This document shows, one piece after another, positions 7,666 through 17,058 of a DNA stretch of 64,000 nucleotides. Source of the DNA: Streptomyces sp. NBC_01283. Its GTDB lineage: Bacteria > Actinomycetota > Actinomycetes > Streptomycetales > Streptomycetaceae. How positions within the stretch are numbered: the first letter of the stretch is position 1; each line of letters opens with the position of its first letter. The notes under the pieces are model-generated. The model had not been told where the DNA came from, searched no databases, and saw only the letters and a program-made list of their open reading frames with translations. The position numbers were made by a program, and so were the translations under genes. The stretch spans positions 248,001 to 312,000 of the forward strand of contig NZ_CP108430.1 in assembly GCF_041435335.1 (NCBI RefSeq), read 5' to 3'.

Positions 7666-10227
7666 TCAGTCGCGGTAGGAGTTGAGGTGCCAGACGCGGG
7701 CCCGGTCCAGCTTCACCGAGCCGTTCTCGGCGAAGACCTGTACGCCCTGGCTGTCGGGGTCGGGGAAGATCTGGTCGGTGATCACTGCCTCGCCGCTGCC
7801 GCCGAAGACCTCGACGGACGACCAGTCGACGAGGATCCGCAGCTTCACCTTGCCGTTCTCGGCCTTCAGGGGCGCTCTCTGGACTCCGGGGAAGGCGTCG
7901 CTGAAGTCGACGGCACCGGAGTTGGTGCGATCGACGTACAGCTCCTGCGTCGTGGCGTCGTAGCCGATGACGGTCTCCTCGCCGTCGGCGCCGGTGCGTA
8001 CCTTCAGGCCGAAGCGTTCGGCGTCCTTGAGGGAGAAGGTCGCCTCGATGTCGAGTGCCTTGCCCTTGGCCGCGGAACCGGTCAGGGTCTTCGAGGTGCT
8101 CTTGACGGTGACGCCGTCTGCCGTCGCCGGGCGCTCCCGCCGCAGCGACGCCAGGCTGTCGACCGGCTCGCTGGTCAGCTGGATTCGGCCGTTGACGGTG
8201 CGCAGGGCCATCTGCCGGGGGATGCTCTGCGCGCCGCGCCAGGGAGAGGTGGGGATGGAGCCGCCGTACTCCCAGTTGTTCATCCAGCCGATCATGTGAC
8301 GCTTGTCGCCCGGCGCGTTCTCCCAGGACACCGCCGCGTAGTAGTCCTTGCCGTAGTCGGCCCAATCGGCGCGCTGCACAACGGACTTGGCGGGGGCGTC
8401 GGCGGCGGTGAACCGGTCGGCCAGGAGGTGGCCCATGCCTGCGGTGTTCAAGTCGACGAGTCTGATCCGCGCCTCCTTGCCCGTGTAGGGGCGCATGTCG
8501 AAGGAGGCCCAGTCCAAGGTCTCGCTGTTGGAGCCGGTGGCGCTTTGGACGACCTTGCCGTCGACGACCAGGTTGACGGACGTTTCCTGGGAGACGGGCT
8601 GGGCCTTGGTGTCGGACAGCATGATGTGGTCGACGTTGAGGTGGCCCCAGCCGCCGGTGTGGTCGTCGACGATCCTGATCCGCGCCTTCTTGCCGGCGAG
8701 GTCTTTGACGTCCCAGGAGGCCCAGTTGAGCGTCTCGGTGTCCTTTCCGGTTGTGCTGTGCACCGCCTTGCCGTCGACGAGGAGTTCGACGACGGTGGGG
8801 TTCTCGGAGCCGGCCGGGTGGCTGCCGCCGCCGACGAGGAAGTTGACGTAGTCCTTGTCGATGGTGAATTCGGGCGAGGTGAGCGTGCCTGTGGTGGAGT
8901 CGCCGTCACGGAAGGTGTTGACCAGGCCGCCGCCCAGGAATCCTGAGACCTCCTGCTGGTTGGGGAGGGTGCCGGTGGCCGGTGCCGAGCCGAAGGCGTC
9001 GCCGGTCGACGTCCAGTCGCCGTAACTTCCGCCTTCGAAGTCGGCGAGGACCGTGCCCGTGGGCGGGTCTCCCTGCTCGAGGACCGTCCCGGGTTTGTGC
9101 GGGTGGCGTCCGCCGCCGACCTTGAAGTTCAGGTACTTGCTGTCGACGGTGAATTCGGGCGAGGTGAGGATGCCGGTGGCTCCGTCACCGCCGTGGAAGC
9201 TGTTGGCGAGGCCCGTGCCGTCGTAGCCGGTGACCTTCCCCTGTCCTGCCACCGCCCCTCCGGCCGGTTTATCGCCGAACGCGGTGCCGGCGGTGGTCCA
9301 CTTGCCGAAGTCCGTGCCCTCGAAGTCCTGCGTCACCGTGCCGGCCGGCGGGGTGTACGTGCCCTTGTCGTCGGGGGTGAACTTCGTGCCGTCGAAGTCG
9401 CCGACGAAGTACTGAGCGGCCGAACCTCCGGCGATTCCACCGGGGTTGATGTTGACGACCAGGACCCACTTGGTTCTCTTCTTGTCGCCGTCGACCGGGA
9501 GGGGGAACAGGTCGGGGCACTCCCACACTCCGCCCGTCGCGCCGGCCGGTCCGAAATCGCTGAGCAGCTTCCAGTCCTTGAGGTTCTTGGACGAGTAGAA
9601 CCGCACCTTGTGCTCGGTGGACAGCGATACCGTCATCAGCCAGCTCTTGGTCGGCGCGTGCCACTGGACCTTGGGGTCGCGGAACTCCTTGGAGCCGAGG
9701 TCGATGACGGGATTGCCCTGGTACTTGGTCCAGGTGCGGCCGCGGTCGGTGCTGTAGGCGAGCGACTGCGCCTGTATGCCCGTGTCCTTGTAGGCGCTGG
9801 TGTAGATCGCCACCATGGGCGGGTTCTTCTTGGTGCCGAACCCGCTCGTGTTGTCCCGGTCGACGACCGCGCTGCCGGAGAACACCGCTTCCTTGTCGTC
9901 GTGCGACAGGGCGAGCGGCAGTTCCTTCCAGCGTACGAGGTCCTTGCTCACCGCGTGGCCCCAGGACATGTCGCCCCACGAGTTGCCGTTGGGGTTGTAC
10001 TGGTAGAAGAGGTGGTACTCGCCCTTGTAGTACACGAGGCCGTTGGGGTCGTTCATCCAGTTCTTCTTCGGAGTGAAGTGGAACTGGGGCCGGTAGGTCT
10101 CGGAGTACGGCGAAGTGTCGGCAGCCACGGCCTGAGGGGCCAGCGGGGCTGCGGCCAGGGCACAGACGGTTGCCACCGCCGCGATCATCCGGGTGCGGGC
10201 ATGCCGGGGTACTCGTCCAGAGCTCAT
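7666..10227 (-). CDS. secreted GH32 levanase / fructan beta-fructosidase
   Basis: ATG at 10227 has GGAG nine bases upstream and gives 853 residues; the longer open frame adds 25 unlikely residues. The signal peptide ends near AVAA (36). The five-bladed GH32 catalytic domain shows NWMNDPNG (56-63, nucleophile Asp60), FRDPK (RDP 183-185) and WECPD (acid/base Glu236). The C-terminal beta-sandwich ends with WSSVEVFGGSG. Between them lies a long insert (298-609, DNA 8401-9336) made of two related carbohydrate-module halves in the order N1-N2-C2-C1, as if one module were nested in another. It should release fructose from levan or inulin outside the cell for the importer downstream. A paired operator sits at 10297-10326. 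Confidence 0.93.
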   Translation of the reverse strand: MSSGRVPRHARTRMIAAVATVCALAAAPLAPQAVAADTSPYSETYRPQFHFTPKKNWMNDPNGLVYYKGEYHLFYQYNPNGNSWGDMSWGHAVSKDLVRWKELPLALSHDDKEAVFSGSAVVDRDNTSGFGTKKNPPMVAIYTSAYKDTGIQAQSLAYSTDRGRTWTKYQGNPVIDLGSKEFRDPKVQWHAPTKSWLMTVSLSTEHKVRFYSSKNLKDWKLLSDFGPAGATGGVWECPDLFPLPVDGDKKRTKWVLVVNINPGGIAGGSAAQYFVGDFDGTKFTPDDKGTYTPPAGTVTQDFEGTDFGKWTTAGTAFGDKPAGGAVAGQGKVTGYDGTGLANSFHGGDGATGILTSPEFTVDSKYLNFKVGGGRHPHKPGTVLEQGDPPTGTVLADFEGGSYGDWTSTGDAFGSAPATGTLPNQQEVSGFLGGGLVNTFRDGDSTTGTLTSPEFTIDKDYVNFLVGGGSHPAGSENPTVVELLVDGKAVHSTTGKDTETLNWASWDVKDLAGKKARIRIVDDHTGGWGHLNVDHIMLSDTKAQPVSQETSVNLVVDGKVVQSATGSNSETLDWASFDMRPYTGKEARIRLVDLNTAGMGHLLADRFTAADAPAKSVVQRADWADYGKDYYAAVSWENAPGDKRHMIGWMNNWEYGGSIPTSPWRGAQSIPRQMALRTVNGRIQLTSEPVDSLASLRRERPATADGVTVKSTSKTLTGSAAKGKALDIEATFSLKDAERFGLKVRTGADGEETVIGYDATTQELYVDRTNSGAVDFSDAFPGVQRAPLKAENGKVKLRILVDWSSVEVFGGSGEAVITDQIFPDPDSQGVQVFAENGSVKLDRARVWHLNSYRD

Positions 10228-10296
10228 GGTGTCTCCTGTGCTGCGGTCGTCCACACAGCGGTGCGTGATGCCCGGGGCGGACCGACCGAGAAGGGG

Positions 10297-10326
10297 CGTC
10301 ATCGTTGACTTGTGTCATCGATGACA
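10297..10326 (-). promoter_or_regulatory. paired LacI-type operators upstream of levanase
   Basis: Two 14-bp motifs 16 bp apart: CGTCATCGTTGACT and the perfect palindrome TGTCATCGATGACA. The same tandem pair, inverted, lies at 11552-11581 before the importer. The site is about 70 bp upstream of the levanase start. The LacI regulator at 14776 is the likely ligand; binding is inferred. Confidence 0.8.
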
Positions 10327-10409
10327 TCGAGTGGGGCGATGATGGACGCAGTCCGGCCGCCGCGTCAACGGTTCGGCCGCGATGTCGCGCTCCGCGATCC
10401 GTCGGGGCG

Positions 10410-11372
10410 TCAGGCGCGCTCAGCTGTGGCGAGCTGCTCCAACTGGCCGTGCCACGGCGGGTTGGGACCGGCGACCGAGCAGGTCAGGGCCGCTGTCCGA
10501 GCGGCGAAGACGCACGCTTCCGCGACGTCGTCGAGGCCAAGTTCCGCCAGCCGGCCACCCAGGAACCCGCGGGCACCGAGGTGGTGCAGCAGCCCTGCCG
10601 TGAAGGAGTCCCCCGCCCCGACGGTGTCGACCACGCTTGTCCGCACGGCGGGCACCTTCACCCGTTCACCGTCGAGTGAGGCCAAGGCGCCGTCGGCACC
10701 GCGTGTGATCACGACGAGCCGGGCACCGGCCGCATGCCAGATGTCGCACGCCTGCTCGGGCGGGATGCCCGGCAGCAGCAGCTCCAGGTCGTCCTCGCTC
10801 AGCCGCAGCACATCGGCGAGGGCGCACCAGTGGGCCAACCGGGCACGATAGACGTCGGGTTGTACGAGCAGCGGCCGGACATTCGGGTCGATGCTGATGG
10901 TCGCCCGGGGGGCCGCCGCCGACAGGAAGTCCTCGACCGCTGCCGCGCCGGGCTCCTGGACCAGGGCCAGGGAACCGGTGTGCACGCAGGCGGTTTCGGA
11001 CAGATCAACCCGGGCCAGCTCCTCGGCCGTCCACTGCCAGTCGGCCGTGTTCTGCGCGTGGAAGGAGAACGCGGCCTGCCCCTGGGCGTCCAGCTCCGCC
11101 ACGGCGAGCGTGCTGGGTTCCTCGGCAGGGACGGAGCTCGACAGGTCCACCCCCGATGCCTCCAGGCGGGTACGGAACAAGCGGCCGAACACATCGCCGG
11201 ACAGGCGCGCGAGGAAGCGGGCCGGAGTACCGAGGCGGGCCAGCGAAACCGCCGTATTCGCAGGTCCGCCGCCCGGCAGTACACGCAGGGCGAGTTCATT
11301 GGGAGTGCTTGCGGGTTCGGTGAACGCGTCCGCGACGCACTCACCCAGGACGGTGATCTGACACGGGCTCAT
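10410..11372 (-). CDS. PfkB-family fructokinase
   Basis: ATG at 11372 follows AGAAGAGC and gives 320 residues, the usual size; upstream codons of the open frame are non-homologous. PfkB signatures are visible: the N-terminal glycine-rich PGGGPANTAVSLARLG (33-48) and the C-terminal DTVGAGDSFTAGLL (from 249, catalytic Asp255). It should phosphorylate imported fructose with ATP, feeding glycolysis. It is divergent from the importer across a 270-bp control region holding the paired operators, and lies upstream of levanase on the same strand with about 180 bp between. Substrate is inferred from the neighbourhood. Confidence 0.88.
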   Translation of the reverse strand: MSPCQITVLGECVADAFTEPASTPNELALRVLPGGGPANTAVSLARLGTPARFLARLSGDVFGRLFRTRLEASGVDLSSSVPAEEPSTLAVAELDAQGQAAFSFHAQNTADWQWTAEELARVDLSETACVHTGSLALVQEPGAAAVEDFLSAAAPRATISIDPNVRPLLVQPDVYRARLAHWCALADVLRLSEDDLELLLPGIPPEQACDIWHAAGARLVVITRGADGALASLDGERVKVPAVRTSVVDTVGAGDSFTAGLLHHLGARGFLGGRLAELGLDDVAEACVFAARTAALTCSVAGPNPPWHGQLEQLATAERA

Positions 11373-11551
11373 GGACTGCTCTTCTCTGACGGACGTGTGG
11401 GCGAACCTGACGGATACGGGGGCGAAGCGGACGTCGTTGCGCGCACGTCGAGCACTGCAAGTGAGGGGTGACTGCGGGAGTTTGCCGATTTGTGACGGGT
11501 GCAAGGCATTGACGTTTCCCGGAGGCGGAGTCCATCATCCTCGCCATGAAG

Positions 11552-11581
11552 TGTCAACGATGACATAAGTCAACGATGACA
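11552..11581 (+). promoter_or_regulatory. paired LacI-type operators in frcB / fructokinase divergent region
   Basis: TGTCAACGATGACA at 11552-11565 and AGTCAACGATGACA at 11568-11581, again with 16-bp period. Read on the minus strand this is nearly identical to 10297-10326. It lies about 60 bp before the importer start and 180 bp before the kinase start, so it could control both. Confidence 0.8.
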
Positions 11582-11641
11582 CTCCGGCGGCATGCTCTGA
11601 CCTCCAACCCCGTGCCGCTCGCCATCCCACAGGAGTCGACC

Positions 11642-12664
11642 ATGCCTCGCACCACTCGCCTGCCCTCCTCCCTCCTCCGAGTCGCCGCCCTCACGGGCGT
11701 CGCGGCCCTCACCCTGACGGCCTGCGGATCCGGCTCCGGATCGAGTTCCACCAGCGCCGGTTCAGGCAAAGTCAAGGTCGGTCTGATCACCAAGACGGAC
11801 ACCAACCCGTTCTTCGTGAAGATGAAGGAGGGCGCGGAGAAGGCCGCCAAGGACAACGGCGCCCAACTATCCACCGCCGCAGGCAAGTTCGACGGCGACA
11901 ACGCCGGCCAGGTCACCGCCATCGAGAACATGGTCGCCTCCGGCGTGAAGGGCATCCTGATCACCCCGAGCGACTCCAAGGCCATCGTGCCCGCGATCGC
12001 CAAGGCCCGCGCCAAGGGCGTCCTGGTCATCGCCCTGGACACCCCGACCGAGCCGCAGAGCGCGGTCGACGCCCTCTTCGCCACCGACAACCTCGATGCC
12101 GGCAAGCGGATCGGCCAGTACTCCAAGGCCGCCATGAAGGGCAAGACGGCGAAGATAGCCACCCTCGACCTCGCGCCGGGTGTCTCCGTGGGCGTGCAAC
12201 GGCACAACGGATTCCTGCAGGGCTTCGGCATCGGCGCCAAGGACAAGTCGATCGTCTGCTCGCAGGACACCGGTGGCGACCAGGCCAAGGGCCAGACCGC
12301 GATGGAGAACTGTCTCCAGAAGGACCCGGACATCAATCTCGTCTACACCATCAACGAACCGGCCGCGCTGGGCGCGTACACGGCGCTCAAGGCGAAGGGC
12401 CGGGAGAAGGACGTCCTGATCGTCTCCGTCGACGGCGGCTGCACCGGCACCCGGGCGGTCAAGGACGGCAAGATCGCCGCCACGTCCCAGCAGTACCCGC
12501 TGAAGATGGCCGCTCAGGGAGTCGAAGCGGTCGTGACGTACGCCAAGAACGGCAAGAAGGCGTCCGGTTACACCGACACGGGCATCAACCTGATCACCGC
12601 CAAGGCACAGGCCAACGTCACGTCCAAGGACACCGCGTTCGGCCTGAAGAGCTGCTGGGGCTGA
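11642..12664 (+). CDS. frcB: fructose ABC transporter, substrate-binding lipoprotein
   Basis: ATG at 11642 is preceded by CAGGAGTCGACC; the product is 340 residues. The signal peptide ends in a lipobox LTAC with acylated Cys28, then a Gly/Ser linker and a periplasmic-binding-protein type 1 fold (VGLITKTDTNPFFVKMKEG, GILITPSDSKAIVPAI, LVIALDTPTEPQ, VSVDGGCTGTRAVKDG). This pattern is typical of ribose/fructose binders of the CUT2 class. With the permease and ATPase downstream it forms a sugar importer; fructose specificity is inferred from the adjacent levanase and fructokinase. It is transcribed away from the kinase from an operator-containing region. Confidence 0.88.
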   Translation: MPRTTRLPSSLLRVAALTGVAALTLTACGSGSGSSSTSAGSGKVKVGLITKTDTNPFFVKMKEGAEKAAKDNGAQLSTAAGKFDGDNAGQVTAIENMVASGVKGILITPSDSKAIVPAIAKARAKGVLVIALDTPTEPQSAVDALFATDNLDAGKRIGQYSKAAMKGKTAKIATLDLAPGVSVGVQRHNGFLQGFGIGAKDKSIVCSQDTGGDQAKGQTAMENCLQKDPDINLVYTINEPAALGAYTALKAKGREKDVLIVSVDGGCTGTRAVKDGKIAATSQQYPLKMAAQGVEAVVTYAKNGKKASGYTDTGINLITAKAQANVTSKDTAFGLKSCWG

Positions 12665-12853
12665 GCCGACCCCAAGGCCATACGACTCTGCCCCTCCCCT
12701 CGTCAGGCCGCCTCTCCCCTCATCGGGATGGCCGCCCCTTCCCCCCGGGGTGACCGCTCCTGCCTCCCTGACCGGGACGGCCACCTCCCGCTTGCCCTCT
12801 AGTCCCTCCGACCAGGACGGACAACGACCTCTGTCTTCCGACAAGGACTTCGC

Positions 12854-13867
12854 ATGACAGCCACGACCACACCTCCGGACACGTCCGCGCCGTACGCCGG
12901 GCTGAAAGCGCCGAGCACGGGCCGCAGACTGCTCACGGCACCGACCACCGGCCCCCTGGTCGCCCTCCTCCTGGCCTGTGCCTTCTTCTCCTTCTCGAAC
13001 GACCAGTTCCTCACCGGCGGGAACTTCTCACTGATCGTGCAGCAGGTGATGGTCGTCGGCACCCTCGCCATCGGCCAGACCCTGATCATCCTCACGGCGG
13101 GCATCGACCTGTCGTGCGGTGCCGTGATGGCGTTCGGCAGCATCGTGATCGCCAAAATGGCCGCCGAGGGTTCCTTGCCCCCGCTCCTCGCCATCGCGCT
13201 CGGCATAGCCGTCTGCGGCGGATTCGGGCTGCTCAACGGGCTGTTGGTGCAGAAGATCCCGCTGCCGCCGTTCATCGTCACCCTCGGCATGCTCAACGTG
13301 GCGTTCGCGCTGACCCACATCTACTCCGAGGAGCAGACGATCAGCAGCCTGCCCGGGCCGCTGACCGCCCTCGGGCAGACCTTCCCCCTCGGCAACACCG
13401 ACATCACCTACGGCTCCCTGCTCACCATCGCCCTGTTCCTCTTCCTCGCGTACGCGCTGAGCAGCACCAGTTGGGGCCGGCACGTGTACGCGCGGGGCAA
13501 CAGCCAGGAAGCGGCGCGCCTCAACGGCATCCGCACCTCCCGCCTGACCATCGGCATCTACACCGTGGCAGGCCTCCTTTACGGCATCGCGGCCCTGCTG
13601 CTCATCTCCCGCACCGGAGTGGGCGACCCACAGGCCGGCCAGACCGACAACCTCGACAGCATCACCGCCGTGGTCCTCGGCGGCACCAGCCTCTTCGGCG
13701 GACGCGGATCGGTCCTGGGCACGTTCATCGGCGTCCTCATCGTCGGTGTGTTCCGCAACGGCCTGCAACTGATGGGCGTCGCCTCCACATACCAGACGCT
13801 GATCACCGGGGTCCTCGTGATCCTCGCGGTGACCGTCGACCAGATCTCCCGGAAGAAGACCCGATGA
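12854..13867 (+). CDS. frcC: fructose ABC transporter, permease
   Basis: 337 residues, with the BPD_transp_2 (ribose/xylose type) arrangement: a Pro-rich start, then about eight to ten membrane helices. Family marks include GQTLIILTAGIDLSCGAVMA and the conserved VVLGGTSLFGGRGSVLGTF segment. It follows frcB by 190 bases and overlaps frcA by the ATGA arrangement, so translation is probably coupled to the ATPase. Two copies would form the membrane channel. Confidence 0.92.
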   Translation: MTATTTPPDTSAPYAGLKAPSTGRRLLTAPTTGPLVALLLACAFFSFSNDQFLTGGNFSLIVQQVMVVGTLAIGQTLIILTAGIDLSCGAVMAFGSIVIAKMAAEGSLPPLLAIALGIAVCGGFGLLNGLLVQKIPLPPFIVTLGMLNVAFALTHIYSEEQTISSLPGPLTALGQTFPLGNTDITYGSLLTIALFLFLAYALSSTSWGRHVYARGNSQEAARLNGIRTSRLTIGIYTVAGLLYGIAALLLISRTGVGDPQAGQTDNLDSITAVVLGGTSLFGGRGSVLGTFIGVLIVGVFRNGLQLMGVASTYQTLITGVLVILAVTVDQISRKKTR

Positions 13868-14700
13868 CCGCCGCCTCCTCCCCCGTCCCCGTACTGCAGG
13901 CCCGCGGCCTGATCAAGCGCTACGGCCAGGTCACCGCGATCGACGGCGCCGACTTCGACCTGATGCCCGGCGAGGTGCTCGCCGTCATCGGCGACAACGG
14001 CGCCGGCAAAACCAGCCTGATCAAGGCGCTCACCGGCGCGGTGGTTCCCGATGCGGGCGAGATACGCCTCAACGGCGATCCCATCGCCTTCTCCGGCCCG
14101 CAGAGCGCACGCGCCCACGGCATCGAGACGGTCTATCAGGACCTCGCCGTTGCCGCCTCCATGGACATCGCCTCGAACATGTTCCTCGGGCGCGAGCTGC
14201 GCCGCCCCGGCGTCCTCGGCAGTGTCTTCCGGATGCTGGACAAGAAGCGCATGCGCCAGGAAGCCGCCGAGCACATGGCCGACCTGAAGATCGGTCTGCG
14301 CTCGCTCACGCAGTCGGTCGAGACCCTCTCAGGCGGACAGCGGCAGGCTGTCGCGGTCGCCCGTTCCGTCGCCTGGGCCAGCAGCGTCGTCGTCATGGAC
14401 GAACCCACCGCAGCCCTCGGCGTCAAGGAGTCCGGCCAAGTCCTCGACCTCATCCACCGCGTTCGCGACAAGGGCATGCCGGTGGTCCTGATCAGCCACA
14501 ACATGCCGCACGTCTTCGAGATCGCCGACCGGGTCCACGTCCACCGCCTTGGCCGGCGCGCAGCGGTGATCAAGCCCGCCGACTACTCCATGGCGGAGGT
14601 CGTCGCCATCATGACCGGCGCGCTCACACTCGACGCGTCCGGGGATACTGTCGTAGCGGATTCCGAGGCGGCAAAGGCCGCGGGAGTCCAGGCCAGCTGA
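13864..14700 (+). CDS. frcA: fructose ABC transporter, ATP-binding protein
   Basis: ATG overlaps the permease stop (ATGA at 13864). 278 residues with a single ATPase domain: Walker A GDNGAGKT (43-50), signature LSGGQ (155-159), Walker B VVVMDE (Glu180), H-loop VLISHNMPH. Most ribose-type systems have a duplicated ATPase of about 500 residues; one domain as here is the known FrcA pattern, supporting a fructose-type importer. The long open frame upstream of 13864 is read-through of the permease region in another frame. Confidence 0.92.
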   Translation: MTAASSPVPVLQARGLIKRYGQVTAIDGADFDLMPGEVLAVIGDNGAGKTSLIKALTGAVVPDAGEIRLNGDPIAFSGPQSARAHGIETVYQDLAVAASMDIASNMFLGRELRRPGVLGSVFRMLDKKRMRQEAAEHMADLKIGLRSLTQSVETLSGGQRQAVAVARSVAWASSVVVMDEPTAALGVKESGQVLDLIHRVRDKGMPVVLISHNMPHVFEIADRVHVHRLGRRAAVIKPADYSMAEVVAIMTGALTLDASGDTVVADSEAAKAAGVQAS

Positions 14701-14722
14701 CCGGACAACTACAACGCTCACA

Positions 14723-14750
14723 GGTTCCGGCCGAGGCCGCGGCCGGAACC
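14723..14750 (+). terminator. strong hairpin after frcA
   Basis: Perfect 11-bp stem GGTTCCGGCCG / CGGCCGGAACC with a six-base loop, 22 bases after the frcA stop and before the lacI gene. There is no clear T-run, as is common in Streptomyces. Confidence 0.8.
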
Positions 14751-14775
14751 GACGCGCAAGGGGGCCATCTTCTCC

Positions 14776-15804
14776 ATGGCAGCGAACCGCCGCCCAACGC
14801 TGGCAGACGTCGCCCGTGAAGTGGGCGTCAGCGCCAAGACCGTCTCCCGTGTCCTCAACGCGGACGGCCCCGCCTCGGCACAGACCAGGGAACAGGTGCT
14901 CGCCGCCGTCACCAAACTCGGCTTCCAGCCGAACCTGATGGCCCGTAACATCCGCGTCGGCGGACCCGACACCACTGTCGGCCTTGTCATCCCCGACCTC
15001 GCCAACCCCTTCTTCGGAGCCGTCGCCAGGACCATCGAGGACACCGTCCGGGACCGCGGCCTGACACTTCTCATGGGCTCCTCCGCGGACGACCCCGACC
15101 GTGAGCGCGCGCTGACAGACAAGTTCCTCGCCCGGCGCGTCAGCGTTCTGATGGTCGTGCCGTCGGTCGGCGCCGGCCACGCCCACCTCAAGACCCACCG
15201 TGCCACGGGCCTGCCGATCGTCTTCATCGACCGCCCGGGGGCAGGCCTGGCCACGGACAGCGTCGTCAGCTCCAACCGCACGGGCGCTCACGACGGAGTC
15301 GCCCACCTCATCGCCCACGGTCACCGGCGCATCGGCTTCATCGGTGACCTTCCCGCCAAGCTCTACACCCGCCGTGAACGTGTGGCGGGCTACCGCTCGG
15401 CCCTGCAGGAAGCCGATATCCCCTACGACCGCTCGCTCGTCCTCAACGCCCACGACCAGCGAGGGGCCGAAGCGGCGGTCGGACAATTGCTCGACCGGTC
15501 CGAACCCCCCACGGCCCTGTTCGCAGGCAACAACATCATGGCGCTGGGGATCGTCGCTGAACTCGCCCGGAGCGGACGCAAACACGTGGCGGTCGTCGCC
15601 TTCGACGACGTATCACTGGCTGATGCCCTCGAACCGGCCCTCACCGTCGTCGCCCAGGACCCCGAAGAAATCGGCAGAACAGCAGCCGTGACGGCCCTGG
15701 CCCGGCTCGACGGCGACCGCTCCCGTGCTCGCGCCGTCACCGTCCCCACCCGATTGATCGTCCGCGGATCGGGCGAGCAGCCCGTGGCGGCGGCCTGCAC
15801 CTGA
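14776..15804 (+). CDS. LacI-family regulator of the fructan locus
   Basis: 342 residues. The N-terminal LacI helix-turn-helix reads TLADVAREVGVSAKTVSRVL, with hinge NLMARNIR. The sugar-binding core shows VGLVIPDLANPFFG, VFIDRPGAGL, GHRRIGFIGD and VAFDDVSLADAL. The ATG is chosen at MAANRRPTL, a typical LacI start. It lies last in the importer cluster, separated by a terminator-like hairpin, so it may have its own promoter. The paired operators at 10297 and 11552 are the obvious candidate targets, with fructose or a fructose phosphate as inducer (inferred). Confidence 0.92.
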   Translation: MAANRRPTLADVAREVGVSAKTVSRVLNADGPASAQTREQVLAAVTKLGFQPNLMARNIRVGGPDTTVGLVIPDLANPFFGAVARTIEDTVRDRGLTLLMGSSADDPDRERALTDKFLARRVSVLMVVPSVGAGHAHLKTHRATGLPIVFIDRPGAGLATDSVVSSNRTGAHDGVAHLIAHGHRRIGFIGDLPAKLYTRRERVAGYRSALQEADIPYDRSLVLNAHDQRGAEAAVGQLLDRSEPPTALFAGNNIMALGIVAELARSGRKHVAVVAFDDVSLADALEPALTVVAQDPEEIGRTAAVTALARLDGDRSRARAVTVPTRLIVRGSGEQPVAAACT

Positions 15805-16100
15805 ACGTCGCCCTGGCGAGCTTTCCGTTGACGGAGGCCAGCACGGGGCACAGCCATGGGGGTACAGCGTCGTCACTGCGTGAATCCGTTCTCGCAGGGC
15901 GAGGCTTGCCAGATTCGGGTTTCTACAGATGGCAAGCGCATCGCGCCAGCCGGGTGGCCCGGTGGCGTGCTTTCAAACGGGCAGCCGCCCCAATGCAACG
16001 GCCCGCCTCTCCTCAGCCAACCGTTGACGGAGGACAGCACTTCAGAGCCGAACAGTTCGCTCACGGGCCGCACCACTCGGTGCCGTTCCCTCGATAGCGT

Positions 16101-16487
16101 GTGGGTGCCCGGAACTGGGCTACCCCTGCTGCAGGCGAACTGGTCCGCGCCGATCGTCCAGTTGGCGCCTCCACGGTATGGGCGATCCTGAAAAGAGCCG
16201 GGATCGACCCGGCACCACGACGCTCGGGCCCCACCTGCGCACAGTTCCTGCGCAGCCAGACCTCCGAAATCCTCGCGGTGGACTTCTTCCACGTCGACAC
16301 CGTGTTACTGCGGCGCCTGTACTGCATGGTGGTCATGGAAATCTGCACCCGGCGGGTGCACCTGATGGGCGTCACCGCCCGCCCGACCGGCCACTGGCCA
16401 GTCCAGCAGGCCCGTGGCCTTCTCATGGCACTGGACGACCGCGTTGACCGATTCAGGTTCCTGATCCGGGACGGCGCCGGGAGCTAG
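16101..16487 (+). pseudogene. integrase-core transposase remnant
   Basis: About 128 residues resembling the rve integrase core found in many actinobacterial transposases: VWAILKRAGIDPAPRRSGPT, EILAVDFFHVDTVLLRRLYC (first Asp) and RRVHLMGVTARPTGHWPVQQ, ending FLIRDGAGS where a second Asp block is expected. The C-terminal third is missing. The 290 bases before it hold no recognisable gene. Confidence 0.7.
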
Positions 16488-16499
16488 ACCCACCCGGTC

Positions 16500-17058
16500 C
16501 GCTCACGCTGGAGCGGATGCTGTGCATGCGCCGCACCATGTTCGTCGTCCCCACCACGCTGGCCCCCGTCATCGAAGCCTCCACCGGACGGGCCATCGCC
16601 GCGAAGGAACGGGCGGCCTGCGCCGTGTACCTCCGCGCCGACGCCAGCTGGAGCCCGCAGCGGTACGCGGCGGTCGAAGCCGACGTCCTGGCTGCGCTCG
16701 CTGCCCGCGGCGAGGCCAGCGCATCCAACTTGCCGCCGACGTGCCCGCGCTGCGCGAGCAGGTGACCGTCTCACCCGGTAGGCCGTACGAGAGGCGGCAA
16801 GCGGTCTCTTCGCGGATCCTGCGGGTCCTGGCCGCCGAGGGCCGCATCCGCCGAGCCGCCCGAGCGGTGGCTTCAACTCCAACCAGTTCCGCTGGACGCC
16901 TTCCCCGCTCGCCGAAGCAGCCAAGGCGTGGGAGACGAGGGCGGCGAAGGTGGAGCTGGCACGCCGCTACCTGGCCGCCTTCGGCCCGGCCACCACCGAG
17001 GACCTCAAGTGGTGGACCGGCTGGACCCCCACCGACACCCGCAAAGCCCTCACCGCCA
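16500..17058 (+). pseudogene. winged-helix DNA-binding (HTH_42 / YcaQ-like) gene remnant
   Basis: Pieces of one family are readable across three frames: LERMLCMRRTMFVVPTTLAP, DVLAALAARGEASASNL, AADVPALREQVTVSPG, SSRILRVLAAEGRIRR, FNSNQFRWTPSPLAEA and AAFGPATTEDLKWWTGWT. This order matches HTH_42 proteins related to crosslink-repair DNA glycosylases. At least two frameshifts are present and the N-terminal half is absent. Confidence 0.7.

Noticed and set aside
7687..8946. 419-codon plus-strand open frame
   Set aside because: Antisense shadow of the levanase gene without motifs. The same applies to 9097-10308.
13028..15585. Long minus-strand frames over the importer and lacI genes
   Set aside because: Antisense shadows; repetitive Glu/Asp/Val/Gly composition and no domain.
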